From: Escallonia rubra
Taxonomy: Eukaryota; Streptophyta; Magnoliopsida; Escalloniales; Escalloniaceae
NCBI GenBank assembly: GCA_033065855.1
Contig: JAVXUO010003193.1
Coordinates: 1-64,000 of the forward strand
DNA: 64,000 nucleotides
Direction of reading: 5' to 3'
A program made the position numbers and the translations under genes. Below the pieces are notes generated by a model. That model did not search any database and was not told the origin of the DNA. It saw only the letters and a program-made list of their open reading frames with translations. Positions 1 through 11,299 of this stretch are shown here, piece by piece (within the stretch, counting starts at the first letter, position 1; the number at the start of each line of letters is the position of its first letter).

Positions 1-3000
1 TGCATATTCTTTCTTCTTTCTTATTACTATACTTATTTGGTTTGCAGTATAAGACTGCTCCCCAACCGTCTTTACATCCATCTGTCTGTACTATTAGATA
101 ATCAGTGTCTAGGGGTAAATATAAGTCTGGTAATTTTTTAACTTTTTCTTTTATAGTTTTAACTAACCTAATGTCTTCTGAGTTAAAATGCCTTTGTCCA
201 TTTTTTCTAGTTTTATTGTATAAAGGACCTATTAATTTACTAAGGTCTTTAAAATACATTCTAGCTTGATTTATTAAGCCTAAAAATGCCTGGATTTGTT
301 TTAAACCTTCTAATTTGTCTGGAAAATCTAAAATCTTCTTAGCTATGTGTTCTTGTAGTTTTATTTTGCCATTACCAATTTCCATTCCTAAAATCTTAAT
401 ATTAGCCTTAAATAATTCTACTTTCTTTTTACTAAGGATTAAACCATGTTTGTCAAAAAGTTTAAAAACTAAGTCTAAATGGGAAAGATGTTCAGTCTCA
501 TTTTTACTACAGACTAATATGTCATCTATGTATACTAAGATAAAATTATTATAAGGCCTAAAAATATCATCCATCTTACGTTGGAAGATACTAGGGGCTG
601 TCTTAAGACCAAAAGGCATGACTAACCATTCATATAAGCCTTCTGGTGTAGTAAATGCTGTCCATTTAACGTCTTCTGGCCACATCTTGATTTGATAAAA
701 CCCAGATTTGCAGTCAAATTTGCTAAATATTTTCTTGTCTTGTATTTTGCTTAAAAGGAATGTCTTATTAGGTATATTATAACTATCATCTTTTATATTG
801 TCATTAAGCCTTTTATAATTTATCACCATTCTACTTTTTCCTCTAAGTATCTCTGCATGGTTTCTAACTATAAAAGCTGCCGATCTATGGGGACTATTGC
901 TTGGTCTAATTACTTTTAAATCTGATAGATCTTTTATGTGCATTTTAAAATCATCAGTGTCTAAACTACTTGCTTCTATATTAGCTGTCTTGACAATATA
1001 GTCAGGGTTTATAAGGTCAATTGTACCATATATTTGATTTAAATCCGATCTTCTGATGGGATCCTCTCCAATAAAGGGGAGTCTATCTATAGCTCTAAGA
1101 ATATCCTGTTTATTATTAAAGTAATTTATTAGATTATAACTTATTTTATCTAGACTATAAATGTCTAAATCTATGTTATCATCTACGCTGTCTTCATTTT
1201 CTGTTATATCTTCTATTTTTATCACCTCATTTCCTATGTTTAAACAGCAATTTGTCTTACCATTACTACAGTCTTTACATATTTTATTTTTTCCTTTAAT
1301 ATTAGCATATTCCCCACCACGCTTCTGAGCGTACTCTGATGGAGTGTCTATATTAATAGGTGTATGTGTAACATTCTGTGCTATCTGAATAAAATCTTTA
1401 GTAATAGTTAAAGTATTGTTTTCATTTATTAGAAAATTTATTCCTAAAATGATTTTGCCTTCAGAATGTGGGACAGATGTACAAAAGGCTTGTTTTAGAA
1501 AATAGGGTTTGCTTTGTGTATTACATGGTGTGAGAAAGGTAATCGCTACATTCGTAATATATTCAGAATATTTTATGGGATTGCCTGAAAATCCTACACC
1601 AATTAAGGGTTCTTCAAATGTCTTAATATGAGACTTATTAACTAAGCTTGGATCTATAACAGTTATAGTGCAGCCTGTGTCTATTATTGCATTTGTTTCT
1701 GTTAATTTATTATAATGTCTTATTTGCACTCTAGTAGTTATAAGATTATTAAATCTTGCCTTAGTGCAGAATTTTTCTATTTTAAAGTCTTTTTGTATCT
1801 GTTGAATTAATTGCTTATTATTTCCTATGATTAATTCATCTTCATTTCTTTGTCTTAAGGTTTCTTCTATCTGAATCACCTTTTGTTCTAAGAATTCTAA
1901 TCTCCTATTAACATTTTTATCATAATAAGTGTCTGTATATGTTTTTTGTTCTATTGTTTTTGTAATTTCTATGTTATATTTTTGTTTTATGCATTTTACA
2001 CATGCTTCTATATGACATATATTACATTTGCATCTAACTCTAATTGCAGGAAACCAATTACATATATAGCAAGGTGTTGTGTCTATACCTTTACCTATTT
2101 GCCATTGATGTATACAGTCTTCTTCTAATGCTAGTTTGTCAGCTAAAGGTTTAAACATAAAATTGTATATTTCTGTATTCTTTAGAGAGTTTATAAATGT
2201 ATCTAGTTGGTCTGTTGTTTCTATTGGAAAGTTTTCTTCCTCTTCATCACTACTTATAGAAAGATTGTCTTCTATGTATTCTTCTATTGATTTAATACTG
2301 TATATACTTTCAGTATCACTAAGTGTTTCATCTACTTCTAATAGGTCTTCATTTGTATTGTTAACTATCATTGCTTTAAAATTATTATTGTTATGTCTTC
2401 TAGGGCAATTAGAACTTAAATGGTCTGGTTCTCCACAGGAGTAACAAGTAATTTTATTTTTGTATATTCTCCTAGTGTCATATTTCCTAACATGTTTAGG
2501 ATTTAAGAAAGGTTTTCTAGCTTTACTTTTTCTTAAATAATAATTCTTTCTAGGTTGCCTATACTTTCTATGGGGCTTCTTATTATATTTTGGTCTAGAT
2601 TCTTCTTGACCATAATGTTGTGGAGTGTATATTTCTTTACAAAAACTAGTTTCATTCTTTAGTTGTCTAGCTATTTGTATATTAGTGCATTTAGATACTA
2701 ATATTTCTATAACATATTCGAAAACTGTGCCTAAAGAAGGTGTGTATGTAGAGTTAAGCTTTTTAATTGTCTCATATATTTCTCTTCCTAAAGCGCCTGG
2801 TAATTTGTTTAGAAATTTGTCTATAACAGTTGGTTTATAAATATTACCACTTTGTGAAGCAAAGTAATAGTATTCTTGCATAAAAGGTTTTATGTTATGC
2901 CAGCTATATAAATGTACTTGTTCTAATTTTCTAGCTGCTTCTGTTTGTATTAAGGTATCTCCTGTATTAGGATTTCTACCTGTTAAAATTAATTGTATAG

Positions 3001-3634
3001 TGTTAACAAAATTATATGGATTAGGTCCTAAGTCTGCCATTTGTTTTAAATCATCTGGATAAGTTTTTTGCCATTCTTCAAAATTAGCCTTAGCTATTGG
3101 TCCTAAAAACTGTATCATATACCTTATCATTTCTTCGCCTGTTTCTAAATTGTCAGATTGTTTAGTTATAAAATTTGCTACAACTGCATCTTTCCATACT
3201 TGTATATAATTATTTCTTTGCTGAGGATCTACGGCTGTTATATTTAAAATAAACGGATCTGATGCCTTTTGTATTTTAAAGTTTTGTTCTAATGGATGCC
3301 TTTTACCTCTAGGTTTATAATTAGGTCTATCTGATCTATTGTGTTCTATGTCTACACTTCTTCTAGGTATATTGCCATAAGGATAACGTGGTCTTTCATT
3401 GCGTTGAGTGGTATAAAATCTACCTCCATCATTATTTCTATTATTAGTAACGCCTGAAGTTTCTCCTTCTTCCATCAGAAAATAGGGTACTTCATTCATT
3501 AGATTATATTTAACATTGTTTGTTGTGATTTGAGTATCTATGGAACTTGTTTCTAATTGTTCTAGATCTTCTTGTATCTGTTCTAATTTTTTAGGTTCTA
3601 GGTCTTCTTCTAGAGAATCTATTATAGTTTCCAT
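1..3634 (-). CDS. Pararetroviral coat-protease-RT-RNase H polyprotein, partial (fossil)
   Basis: Long minus-strand reading frame starting at an ATG at 3634. In order it shows an acidic N-terminus, a coat-protein region, a CCHC zinc knuckle at about 2410-2450, a retroviral-type aspartic protease signature (Asp-Thr-Gly) at about 1670-1690, the reverse transcriptase with its Tyr-Ile-Asp-Asp catalytic box at about 520-540, and the start of RNase H within the first 100 bases. The frame leaves the window before RNase H is complete. Having the coat fused to protease-RT but separate from the movement protein is unusual among named genera. Treated as a fossil; the visible part looks nearly unbroken. 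Confidence 0.85.
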   Translation of the reverse strand, partial: METIIDSLEEDLEPKKLEQIQEDLEQLETSSIDTQITTNNVKYNLMNEVPYFLMEEGETSGVTNNRNNDGGRFYTTQRNERPRYPYGNIPRRSVDIEHNRSDRPNYKPRGKRHPLEQNFKIQKASDPFILNITAVDPQQRNNYIQVWKDAVVANFITKQSDNLETGEEMIRYMIQFLGPIAKANFEEWQKTYPDDLKQMADLGPNPYNFVNTIQLILTGRNPNTGDTLIQTEAARKLEQVHLYSWHNIKPFMQEYYYFASQSGNIYKPTVIDKFLNKLPGALGREIYETIKKLNSTYTPSLGTVFEYVIEILVSKCTNIQIARQLKNETSFCKEIYTPQHYGQEESRPKYNKKPHRKYRQPRKNYYLRKSKARKPFLNPKHVRKYDTRRIYKNKITCYSCGEPDHLSSNCPRRHNNNNFKAMIVNNTNEDLLEVDETLSDTESIYSIKSIEEYIEDNLSISSDEEEENFPIETTDQLDTFINSLKNTEIYNFMFKPLADKLALEEDCIHQWQIGKGIDTTPCYICNWFPAIRVRCKCNICHIEACVKCIKQKYNIEITKTIEQKTYTDTYYDKNVNRRLEFLEQKVIQIEETLRQRNEDELIIGNNKQLIQQIQKDFKIEKFCTKARFNNLITTRVQIRHYNKLTETNAIIDTGCTITVIDPSLVNKSHIKTFEEPLIGVGFSGNPIKYSEYITNVAITFLTPCNTQSKPYFLKQAFCTSVPHSEGKIILGINFLINENNTLTITKDFIQIAQNVTHTPINIDTPSEYAQKRGGEYANIKGKNKICKDCSNGKTNCCLNIGNEVIKIEDITENEDSVDDNIDLDIYSLDKISYNLINYFNNKQDILRAIDRLPFIGEDPIRRSDLNQIYGTIDLINPDYIVKTANIEASSLDTDDFKMHIKDLSDLKVIRPSNSPHRSAAFIVRNHAEILRGKSRMVINYKRLNDNIKDDSYNIPNKTFLLSKIQDKKIFSKFDCKSGFYQIKMWPEDVKWTAFTTPEGLYEWLVMPFGLKTAPSIFQRKMDDIFRPYNNFILVYIDDILVCSKNETEHLSHLDLVFKLFDKHGLILSKKKVELFKANIKILGMEIGNGKIKLQEHIAKKILDFPDKLEGLKQIQAFLGLINQARMYFKDLSKLIGPLYNKTRKNGQRHFNSEDIRLVKTIKEKVKKLPDLYLPLDTDYLIVQTDGCKDGWGAVLYCKPNKYSNKKEERIC

Positions 3635-3658
3635 TTCTGTTTCGAGCAATATGTTTTG

Positions 3659-4027
3659 TTAATATAGAGTCTTATGTTCCATTCTAATCTGTTCTATTTC
3701 TAGTATAGCAGTGTTTATTTTATAATCTAATTCTGTCTTGTAATTTTTTACAGGCTCAATTCTTTCTATGCTTGGAGTTATATGGGAAGGATTAAGGCTG
3801 CTTACATTTAGATCTTTTAGGCTGTCTGGAATAGTGGGTTCTATAATGTATTCTGGTTGATTAAATATATCTAAATTGTCTTCATTTTCAGTAATACTTA
3901 AGAATTTTTGTAATTGATCTATACTTAAGCCTTGTCCTATAAATGTAGATCCTATGGATTGATTTAGAATTTTTATATCTAAGTCTTTTAGGATATCAAA
4001 GTCTTGGTAGTTATACATTTTCTTCAT
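3659..4027 (-). CDS. Small pararetroviral ORF (virion-associated-protein-like)
   Basis: A 122-residue minus-strand ORF between the movement-protein region and the polyprotein. It overlaps the upstream ORF by 17 bases, and the next ATG lies 25 bases beyond its end. It is rich in Asp, Ile, Leu and Asn, with a C-terminal charged stretch that could form a coiled coil. Position and size match the small virion-associated or ORF2 proteins of caulimovirids, but no diagnostic motif was recognised. Part of a virus fossil. Confidence 0.6.
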   Translation of the reverse strand: MKKMYNYQDFDILKDLDIKILNQSIGSTFIGQGLSIDQLQKFLSITENEDNLDIFNQPEYIIEPTIPDSLKDLNVSSLNPSHITPSIERIEPVKNYKTELDYKINTAILEIEQIRMEHKTLY

Positions 4028-4897
4028 CTTCTGTGATATCTTGATCTTCTACCTGATTATTAGCCTCTACGAAATTGGTAAATCTAACAGATCTTCTTCC
4101 TGATGCATCTATGTACCACATGTTATCTGTTGGTACTATGCTATTATTAGAACTAGTAGTTAAAATCTTATCTACTATCCATTCTTGTCCTGCATTTTCT
4201 AAGGAATCTACCTTGTAAGGCGGTAAAAGTCTAATACCTCGATTTATAATAAATTTTGCAGTGTCATCTATGGTTAACTTATATCCTACTTGACTACTTT
4301 GTGTTAATTTTCCTATAAAGGTGGTGCATACTAAAAGGTTTTTGCCTTGTTGAAAATCTTTATAGCCTTTTGTCATTATTTTTACTTTTATGTTTTTGGC
4401 ATTATCTTTTGTATTGATACAAAAATCTGGTGCACAGTAAAAGATGCCGCCATTGTTGTTCATGTCAACTTCTATAGCTCCTATGATAGCTTGTTCACTA
4501 GAGAATCTATCATCTACTATAGCTAGGAATACTTTAGCGCCTGTATCTCTTCTAGTAAGGCCTTTTACTCCTATTACTATTAATCCTATATGTGTTAAAT
4601 TAAAATTCCCTCTGGTTAATTCTATTTCAGAGTCTGGGTGTATTAAATTGATACTAGCTATTTCTTCTCCTACACATCTATTTTGTGGTCCCCTATAATT
4701 CAGAAATAGTCTTGTTTGATTAAAATGAGAAGTAGGTTGATAGAGGATTTGTGGAGATATTAAATCTAGTCTGTTTTGTCTAAATTGTTGTATTTGACTA
4801 TCAATATCTATTATTTGTTCTAAAGAGATTATGGGAATAGCTGGTGTTCTAAATAATCTAAGAACTCTATTTTGTAATGTGTTTTCATTACGTCTTC
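4011..4897 (-). pseudogene. Pararetroviral movement-protein region (fossil)
   Basis: The minus-strand frame has the pattern of plant-virus 30K-superfamily movement proteins: a hydrophobic beta-strand core after an Arg-Gly-Asn, and a conserved aspartate region near 4450-4470. In living caulimovirids this protein enlarges plasmodesmata so that virions can move between cells. The region is contiguous with the microsatellite at its upstream side, so its beginning is not identifiable. Its end overlaps the start of the next small ORF by 17 bases, as in compact viral genomes. The family assignment is from sequence pattern only. Confidence 0.75.
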
Positions 4898-5525
<628 letters not shown>

Positions 5526-5554
5526 TATATATAAATATATATATATATATATAT
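5526..5554. repeat. (TA)n spacer between two MULE-family insertions
   Basis: A 29-base TA-rich tract. Nine bases of TATATATAT immediately precede the large MULE and the same nine follow its far end (15994-16002). This fits a MULE target duplication but is not diagnostic inside a TA repeat. Confidence 0.85.
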
Positions 5555-5831
5555 GGGAGCTGATCCATTGAGAGCGCTAGCAAAATGGGGTATTTTGCAA
5601 GCGCGATCTGGCTGTCCATCCTGAAAGATGGACGGTCCAGATCTTGTCTTTTTCGAAAACTGTCAGTCGTCCGCGACATAGTGTCGCGGACATCCTTTTT
5701 TACCTTTTTGCCCCTTCTCCCCTGTCCGCTACATTGTGCGGCGGACTACTTTCAAGTCCTGACATTTGTCAGGAAAAAGACGTCCGCTACACTGTGTAGC
5801 GGACGACCTATAGGCTGACACATGTCAGGAC
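5555..5831 (+). repeat. Left terminal inverted repeat of the MULE
   Basis: 277 bases that match the inverse of 15745-15993 with scattered differences. The left copy is longer because about 27 bases (GCTAGCAAAATGGGG... ending in GCAAGC) sit 25 bases from the tip. Both copies contain three GTCCGC...GCGGAC palindromes and two CTGACA(T/C)(A/T)TGTCAG palindromes. Confidence 0.93.
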
Positions 5832-5864
5832 AAGAAGGTTTTGTCATAATTTCAGTTGCAAAAA

Positions 5865-8800
5865 ATGGAATTTAACCCTGGACCAGAAGATCCATCCGTG
5901 TTATACGACCAAGCCAACCATATCAGTACGCTCATATGGGATGGTGGAGTAAGATACATTATTTATCAACTTTCTTATTTTTACGAACGTTATATACCGT
6001 TTATTTTGCTTAAATTGTATTTATTAATTCGTAGGAAAGAGAACTTCTCACCACCGTAGAAGTATCTCACGAGTTCACAGCATGAAAATTTAACAAGTCG
6101 TAAAAAACGATACTGCGTGGAATTAGGTTTGGAATTTTCACGCATGGGCAGATCCTTCATCAGCTTGACCGGGCCTTGATAGGTGCCCTTGTTGAGAGGT
6201 GGAGAAGTGAAATGAATACGTTTCACTTTCCGCTCGGAGAGATGACAATTACCCTAGAAGATCTAGGGTTCATCTTAGGGTTACCGGTGACGGGGCGGCC
6301 GGTAATTGCTCCTTCGTCAGAAGCAACGAATAAGAGAACCTTTAGGGACTTCTTCACTTCGATACCTCAGGATCAATTTAGCAGTGGTGGTATAAAGTTG
6401 AAGTGGTTGATAGATACCAACAGGGTTTTGTCGAAAAACTATATGGGCCGTATGCTTGTGCTGTACACACAAGCCTTCCTCTTGTGGGTGATGGGGGCAA
6501 TTTTATTCCCAACGACGTCGAAGAACATGGTCAGCGTGAAATATTTACCGTTGTTGGGTAACCTGCGGGAGGTTGGGGATTATGCCTGGGGTGCAGCGGT
6601 CCTTTCCTATCTGTACCGAGCATTGCACAAGGCAACGAGGCTCGACTCCAAAGCCATATGTGCATGTCTCTCGCTATTGTAGGTATATCATATAAATTCT
6701 TGTCTTCTTCGTTATTGTTTTTTTTGAATCGACGATATAAATATAATATGCCCATGTTCTCAGGTGTGGTCTTATGAACACCTTGCTCTCGGTGCACCAA
6801 CGCGTAGGGATGGAACTGATAAAGTGTGGCCTCGGTTGTGTGCTTGGGAGTATAGCCGAAGGGATAGCCACTACCAGAGGAGAGTCAATTCCCATCACAA
6901 CATTACGTACTATCGATGGGAGTTTGACCGTCTATCTCCGGGCGAAATACGTTGGGCACCGTACATATGTTTGGCACGCCGGGTGGGAGAGTCGTTGGTC
7001 TTCACGCTCTACGGGTTACAGCGCACACCCCTGATCCACTTCGAGGTCGCAGAGTGGCAGCTGCCAGACCGAGTAATGCGCCATTTTGAGTTAGAGCAGG
7101 GTTTGCCAGCCGATGCCCCAGATATGAGGGTTAACAGGAACCCACCGGGTGTCGAACGGTTTGGCAAGGCCAATGCACACGAATTGTACGCGGCCGAAAT
7201 AGAGCTTCGGAGTTCTTGGCAGGACACACTAGCGGCCATCGTCTCGGGGCCTGACTCCGTTATCATCATCAAACAGTACGATGAGTGGTACTACCGCATC
7301 ACGCGGAGGAGAGTAGCCCCAGTAAACTTTGAACACAGGGAGAGGTATGCGCCTATGGGTCAGATCAATGAGCGTATGGCATACAATCTCGTAAGTTTCC
7401 CAACAAGTCTGTCGTAATTGAATTTGATGAATATAAATGTCTGATTGAAGTAACTTAGTTTTTATCTCTTTGGAAGTAGGTTAATGCCTTGCTTGCATTC
7501 TTGCAGAAGTTGAGTGAGCGGAATGATCTGTTGAGCGCAATGGGCGAGGATCTTCGCCAATAGGCTGCTGCATTGGCTTTAGGCTGCAGGAATTTTTTGC
7601 GGCAAGCATCATGACAGTCTTCGGTCGACAGCCCAGGAATGGGTTATACGGGCGTCAGCCAGGGATACGGTGATCCCTCGGGACATGCTTCAGGGGAGAG
7701 TTAAGGAGTTGGTGGTCCCTCTATAGCGGGGATGGGACAGGCTTAAACATCGTGGGGCGATTAAAGCGGCCCTCATTCAATTTGTTCCCGGAACCCCAAC
7801 CCCTCTCTCAGAGTCAAGTCACGCAAGACTGGCCTTTCAGAAACTACGGTTTCTCCGAGGCACTGCCCATTGTCCCGTGGGCGGGACCACTTGGCGCCCC
7901 TGGAGGGAAATATCCCCCGTTTGACCTCCCCGAAGGGCAATATCAGCCGGCGGAAGAAATGGCCAGAGAGCAATATCAGCCGGCCGGGGTCCCCGAAGGA
8001 GATTATCAGCCGGTCGAACCAGGAATTAGAGGAAAATATCCCTTGCTCTTGCCCCCCGGCGGAGGGTAAGGTTTGCCGGTTGACCCCTCTTAAGCAGGTC
8101 AATATCCCCCCGTCGACCCCCGAGGGCAATATCCGAAAGGGCATCCAGCCAGGCCCCTAAAGCCGCATAAATGCGAGCTAATCCGAACCCGTTATTTTAG
8201 CGGGCCCCCCCAAGACAGAGCGTCGTATGACGTGGATCACCCGGAGGGCTTGGATTATAATTGCTCGTGGACAGAGATGGCCTGCTGGCGCTGGGAGCTT
8301 GGTTAGACAACAGTGTCATCTCGCACTACGTGTAAATTCTGAGGCAAATGGGTCGGGAGCAGCCAAATTTTGGTCCTCGCATTTTTATCTTGGATGTTTT
8401 TTTTCATGGCATCCTAGTACAAGTGTGGGACGACTGGGTCAATTCAAGAAAGGGGAGAACCCTGGCCCAGTGGAGACCATCCGCTAACCTACAAGCATAT
8501 CTTGTTAGGGATAGTCCAGTGAGTGCAAGTGTTGCCGACGTGTTTCTAATCCCATTTTTAGGGAATGCCCACTGGTACTTGGTTTGCTATGAACCAGTAG
8601 AGAAGACGATATCAGTCATCGACAGTCTCTACAATGATACCCCAGGGATGCCTGTGATTAGCATGTACAAAGGCATAGGCCAGTTGGATGCCATAGTAAG
8701 ATCCTGTTTACTTCTTGTAACTTGCATATTGTAAAACTGATTAATCTTATTCTGTTTGCTATGTTTAATGTTTAATGCTTATTATGTCTCTCGCAGAATC

Positions 8801-9108
8801 TATTTGCTGCCTTGGTCAATGGTAGGCGTGACAAGAGGGTACCACGCAGACCGAAACTCATTTTCCGATTGAAGAGACGTAGGCTCAAGCAACATAATTC
8901 CTCAGACTGCGGCATCTTCGTCTGCATGTACATGGATTACATTTGTCGGTCTGAGAGCCTCAAGAAGACCGTCTGGAGCCGAGAATGCATACAAGGCTTT
9001 AGGTATAGAATGACTTGGCAAATTATGAATGGCCGGCCTAGAGCTATTAGGTTTATTATAAATTCGTGTAGTGACGAGGATCCCGCAGGGGATGAGGGCC
9101 CCAATTGA
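5865..9108 (+). pseudogene. Plant mobile domain (PMD) - C48/ULP1-like protease fusion gene, decayed
   Basis: A MULE cargo gene. Exon 1 (5865-5948) encodes a PMD-type N-terminus with the typical Pro-Gly-Pro...Asp-Pro-Ser-Val-Leu-Tyr. Exon 2 (about 6035-6682) and exon 3 (6764-7390) carry the PMD core, including QLDRALIGALVERWR and the C-terminal EVAEWQLPDRVMRHFEL. Introns have GT-AG ends at 5949, 6683 and 7391. After exon 4 (from 7507) comes a linker with repeated Gln-Tyr-Gln-Pro/Pro-Glu-Gly units (about 7880-8070). The protease follows at 8336-8695 and 8797-9108, with the C48 triad visible: His in HWYLV, Asp in VIDSL, and Gln...Cys in QHNSSDCGIFVC. In-frame stops at 6083, 6101, 6680, 7561 and 8333, plus a frame change near 7740, show it is dead. 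Such fusions are known from MULEs. The fused host families are MAIN/MAIL (PMD) and SUMO proteases. Confidence 0.85.
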
Positions 9109-9390
9109 CATTGAAACATTATATTCACTTTTCTAATAAACATATATTATCTTTATGAAAGTTGTTCTTCATTCATCGGGTTTGAATTGATTTGTGTTGA
9201 CATCAGTTGATCGGTGTTGAATGCGATTGATTTGACTGACCGATATCGTTGTGTTGAACTCAGTTGCGTGTTTGATTTGTGGTAAGAGATAACATTTTGG
9301 CTCATTGTCTTATCAGTGATTTGCTTTGAACGGTGGGAAACAAAGTGTGGGTCAGTGACTCAGTGTTTGCCAGTTTTGGTTTCTTTGATT

Positions 9391-9900
9391 TTGTAAGGCC
9401 GTCTGCTACATAGTAAAGCGGATGTAGAGAGAACAAAAAAAAAACTAAGTGTTGGAGTTTTGACTTTCTGCAGGGCCGTTCGCTACATAGTATAGCGGAC
9501 GTAGAGAGAACAGAAAAAACCATGTGTTGGAGACCTGAATTTCTGCAGGGCCATCCGCTACATAGTATAGCGGACGTAGAGAGAACAAAAAAAAAAACTA
9601 AGTGTTGGAGACCCACTTTTCTGCAGGGTCGTCCGCTACATAGTATAGTGGACGTAGAGAGCACCAAAAAAAAAAACTAAGGGTTGGAGTCCTGACTTTC
9701 TGTAGCGCCGTCCGCTACATAGTTTAGCGGACGTAGAGAGAACAAAAAAAACTAAGTGTTGGAGACCCGACTTTCTGCAGGGCCGTCCGCTACATAGTAT
9801 AGCGGACGTAGAGAGCACAAAAAAAAAAAAAACTAAGTGTTGGATATCTGACTTTCTGCAGGGTCGCCCGCTACATAGTAAAGCGGACGGCCCTGCAAAG
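9391..9900. repeat. Seven-unit minisatellite with palindrome in each unit
   Basis: Seven tandem units of about 75-81 bp, each with a GTCCGCTACA-TAGTA-TAGCGGAC type palindrome followed by GTAGAGAGAACA, an A-run, CTAAGTGTTGGAG and CTTTCTGCAGGG. Palindromes begin near 9401, 9478, 9554, 9631, 9710, 9785 and 9867. It lies 280 bp downstream of the C48 protease stop and just downstream of the convergent minus-strand gene. Open frames through it are repeat artefacts. Confidence 0.95.
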
Positions 9901-9952
9901 AAAAAATAAGTGTTAAGCAGCATCGTTGACACATCGTGACATTGGAGCATCT

Positions 9953-10556
9953 TCAGTGATCTTCATTTGACACTGGAGCATCGGAAACAGATCCAAGTTC
10001 GAAGCTCATGTTCCAGTATACTTGTGCTTCATTGTTGTTGCCATCTTCATGTGTATCACGTGCCATACGACGTAAGTTATGTCTACTTTGACGAACTCTC
10101 ATTCTATTATTTTCCTCACGTATTCGATGCAGTGCCCTATCAAGCTCCATGTGTGTAATTCGAGGCATGTTGATTGCCTTTTGTCGAGGTATGGGTATAT
10201 TCATGCGCCGTGAATCAGCTACTAAAACCTCATATTCATTCATCCGATAAGACCATTCTGCATGTAATGTATTAACATATCGTGATGAGTAACGTAAACT
10301 TGGACGCAAAGAATAGTGAAATTCATCTTCGCCCGCCCAGTAACGACCCATTGCTTCAAAAATATCTCATGGAGTATATGACATTTCCAGAGTTGTTATG
10401 AAATTGAGAGTATATCACTCTATGCCTTTTGCCCTTCATGCAATGCATGTACTTATATAAATTTTGAAACGGGACCACTTTATTAGATGCTACATGTTCA
10501 ACTTTATGAGATGTGACAAGTCGCTGCAATAGACCAGAGACTTGTCTTGTCACCAA
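9953..10556 (-). CDS. Small MULE-borne gene of unknown function
   Basis: The main ORF (10351-9953) encodes 132 residues starting Met-Gly-Arg-Tyr-Trp, with a basic, helix-prone middle (RALHRIREENNRMRVRQSR) and an acidic tail. A separate upstream 66-residue ORF (10556-10356) may be a 5' exon or leader; no clear splice pair was established. A TATATAAATA box on the minus strand at about 10703-10715 suits a promoter. I do not recognise the protein. Its middle section matches a decayed plus-strand copy at 10758-11192, so it is a real gene family of this element rather than a chance frame. The C-terminus ends just before the palindrome minisatellite. Confidence 0.55.
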
Positions 10557-10679
10557 AGACTTGTCTTCTCACTGACATGGGCATGCTATTGTCTCCAACT
10601 ACTAATTAAGCAGGGTGTCAGTGTCTAGAGACTTGTTTTCTCACCAGAGATGGGCAGGATATTGTGTAGTTATCACACC

Positions 10680-10757
10680 AATATATTGTGTGTGTGTGTG
10701 TTGGGGCTTATTTATATATGTTAGCCATGCTCATCGCATTAGATGTACATAAGTTAA
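10680..10757. promoter_or_regulatory. Putative divergent promoter between two related small genes
   Basis: About 200 bp separate the minus-strand gene (start at or below 10556) from its plus-strand relative (ATG 10758). The stretch contains a minus-strand TATATAAATA and a (TG)n run at 10687-10700. The head-to-head layout suggests a shared promoter; this is inference from position and TATA box only. Confidence 0.35.
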
Positions 10758-11192
10758 ATGACAGGAGTTCCTGGTAGTTCTAGTTATCGGGGACGTGAGA
10801 CTGTGTGGTTGTTGTGTGAAAGGAACGATGACTACAAAGAAGTGAAGTACACGGATCCGAGAGAGTGTTATGCAGGTTTACGAAGAGAATGGGCATATTG
10901 AATTAAGGAATCAAAAGCACTACACCAAGATCTCACCACTTTGAGAGCACCTGTGCCGCAACATCGTTCACTTAGTATGTCGAGGCGTAATGTTAAGTAG
11001 TGTAAGAAAGCTGTGTGCCGAATTCGTATGGAGAATAACCGGATGTTGCTGCGTAGAAAACGATTTTACATGCTTCAACTTGCGGAAGAAATGGCCGAGG
11101 CTAGTGTGAGGAACCTCAATTCAAACGAGAGAAACAATATTTTAACAAATGATCAGTACTTATCTGATGAGTATATGTCAAATGAAGAGTGA
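10758..11192 (+). pseudogene. Decayed divergent copy of the small MULE gene
   Basis: A single plus-strand frame of 145 codons with two in-frame stops (near 10899 and 10998). The stretch RIRMENNRMLLRRKR parallels RIREENNRMRVRQSR of the minus-strand gene. The upstream part (Tyr-Thr-Asp-Pro-Arg-Glu...Leu-Arg-Arg-Glu-Trp-Ala-Tyr) aligns in spacing with Tyr-Ser-Ser-Arg-Tyr...Leu-His-Ala-Glu-Trp-Ser-Tyr. It therefore looks like an old inverted duplication that has diverged strongly. Function unknown. Confidence 0.55.
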
Positions 11193-11299
11193 TGTATATA
11201 TCTCTTCCTACTGTATGTTAAGATTTCATTCCAATTAGTACTTATCCACATGTCATTCTAATAAGAGAACTCCGTCTTTCGATTTTCCAAGTGTTGGGA

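Larger units (their letters stand above)
1..4897 (-). mobile_element. Endogenous pararetrovirus (Caulimoviridae), partial
   Basis: This is a virus fossil read on the minus strand. In transcription order it has a 30K-superfamily movement-protein region, a small overlapping ORF, and a long polyprotein region with coat-protein zinc knuckle, aspartic protease, reverse transcriptase and the first residues of RNase H, where the window ends. The gene order, compact overlaps and lack of integrase point to Caulimoviridae. The RNase H start resembles badnaviruses and tungroviruses, but the genus is not settled. The copy is incomplete: the movement region runs into a TA microsatellite at about 4898 and the other side leaves the window. 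The part in view reads largely open with few or no obvious breaks, which suggests a fairly recent insertion. Its AT-rich codon use differs strongly from the neighbouring MULE. Confidence 0.93.

Noticed and set aside
315-2840. Plus-strand frames across the pararetrovirus
   Set aside because: They are antisense shadows of the minus-strand viral frames.
9302-9950. Minus-strand frames with repeated LCSGRPCRKS units resembling a repeat protein
   Set aside because: Each unit is the reverse translation of the palindrome minisatellite; the repeat explains the frame.
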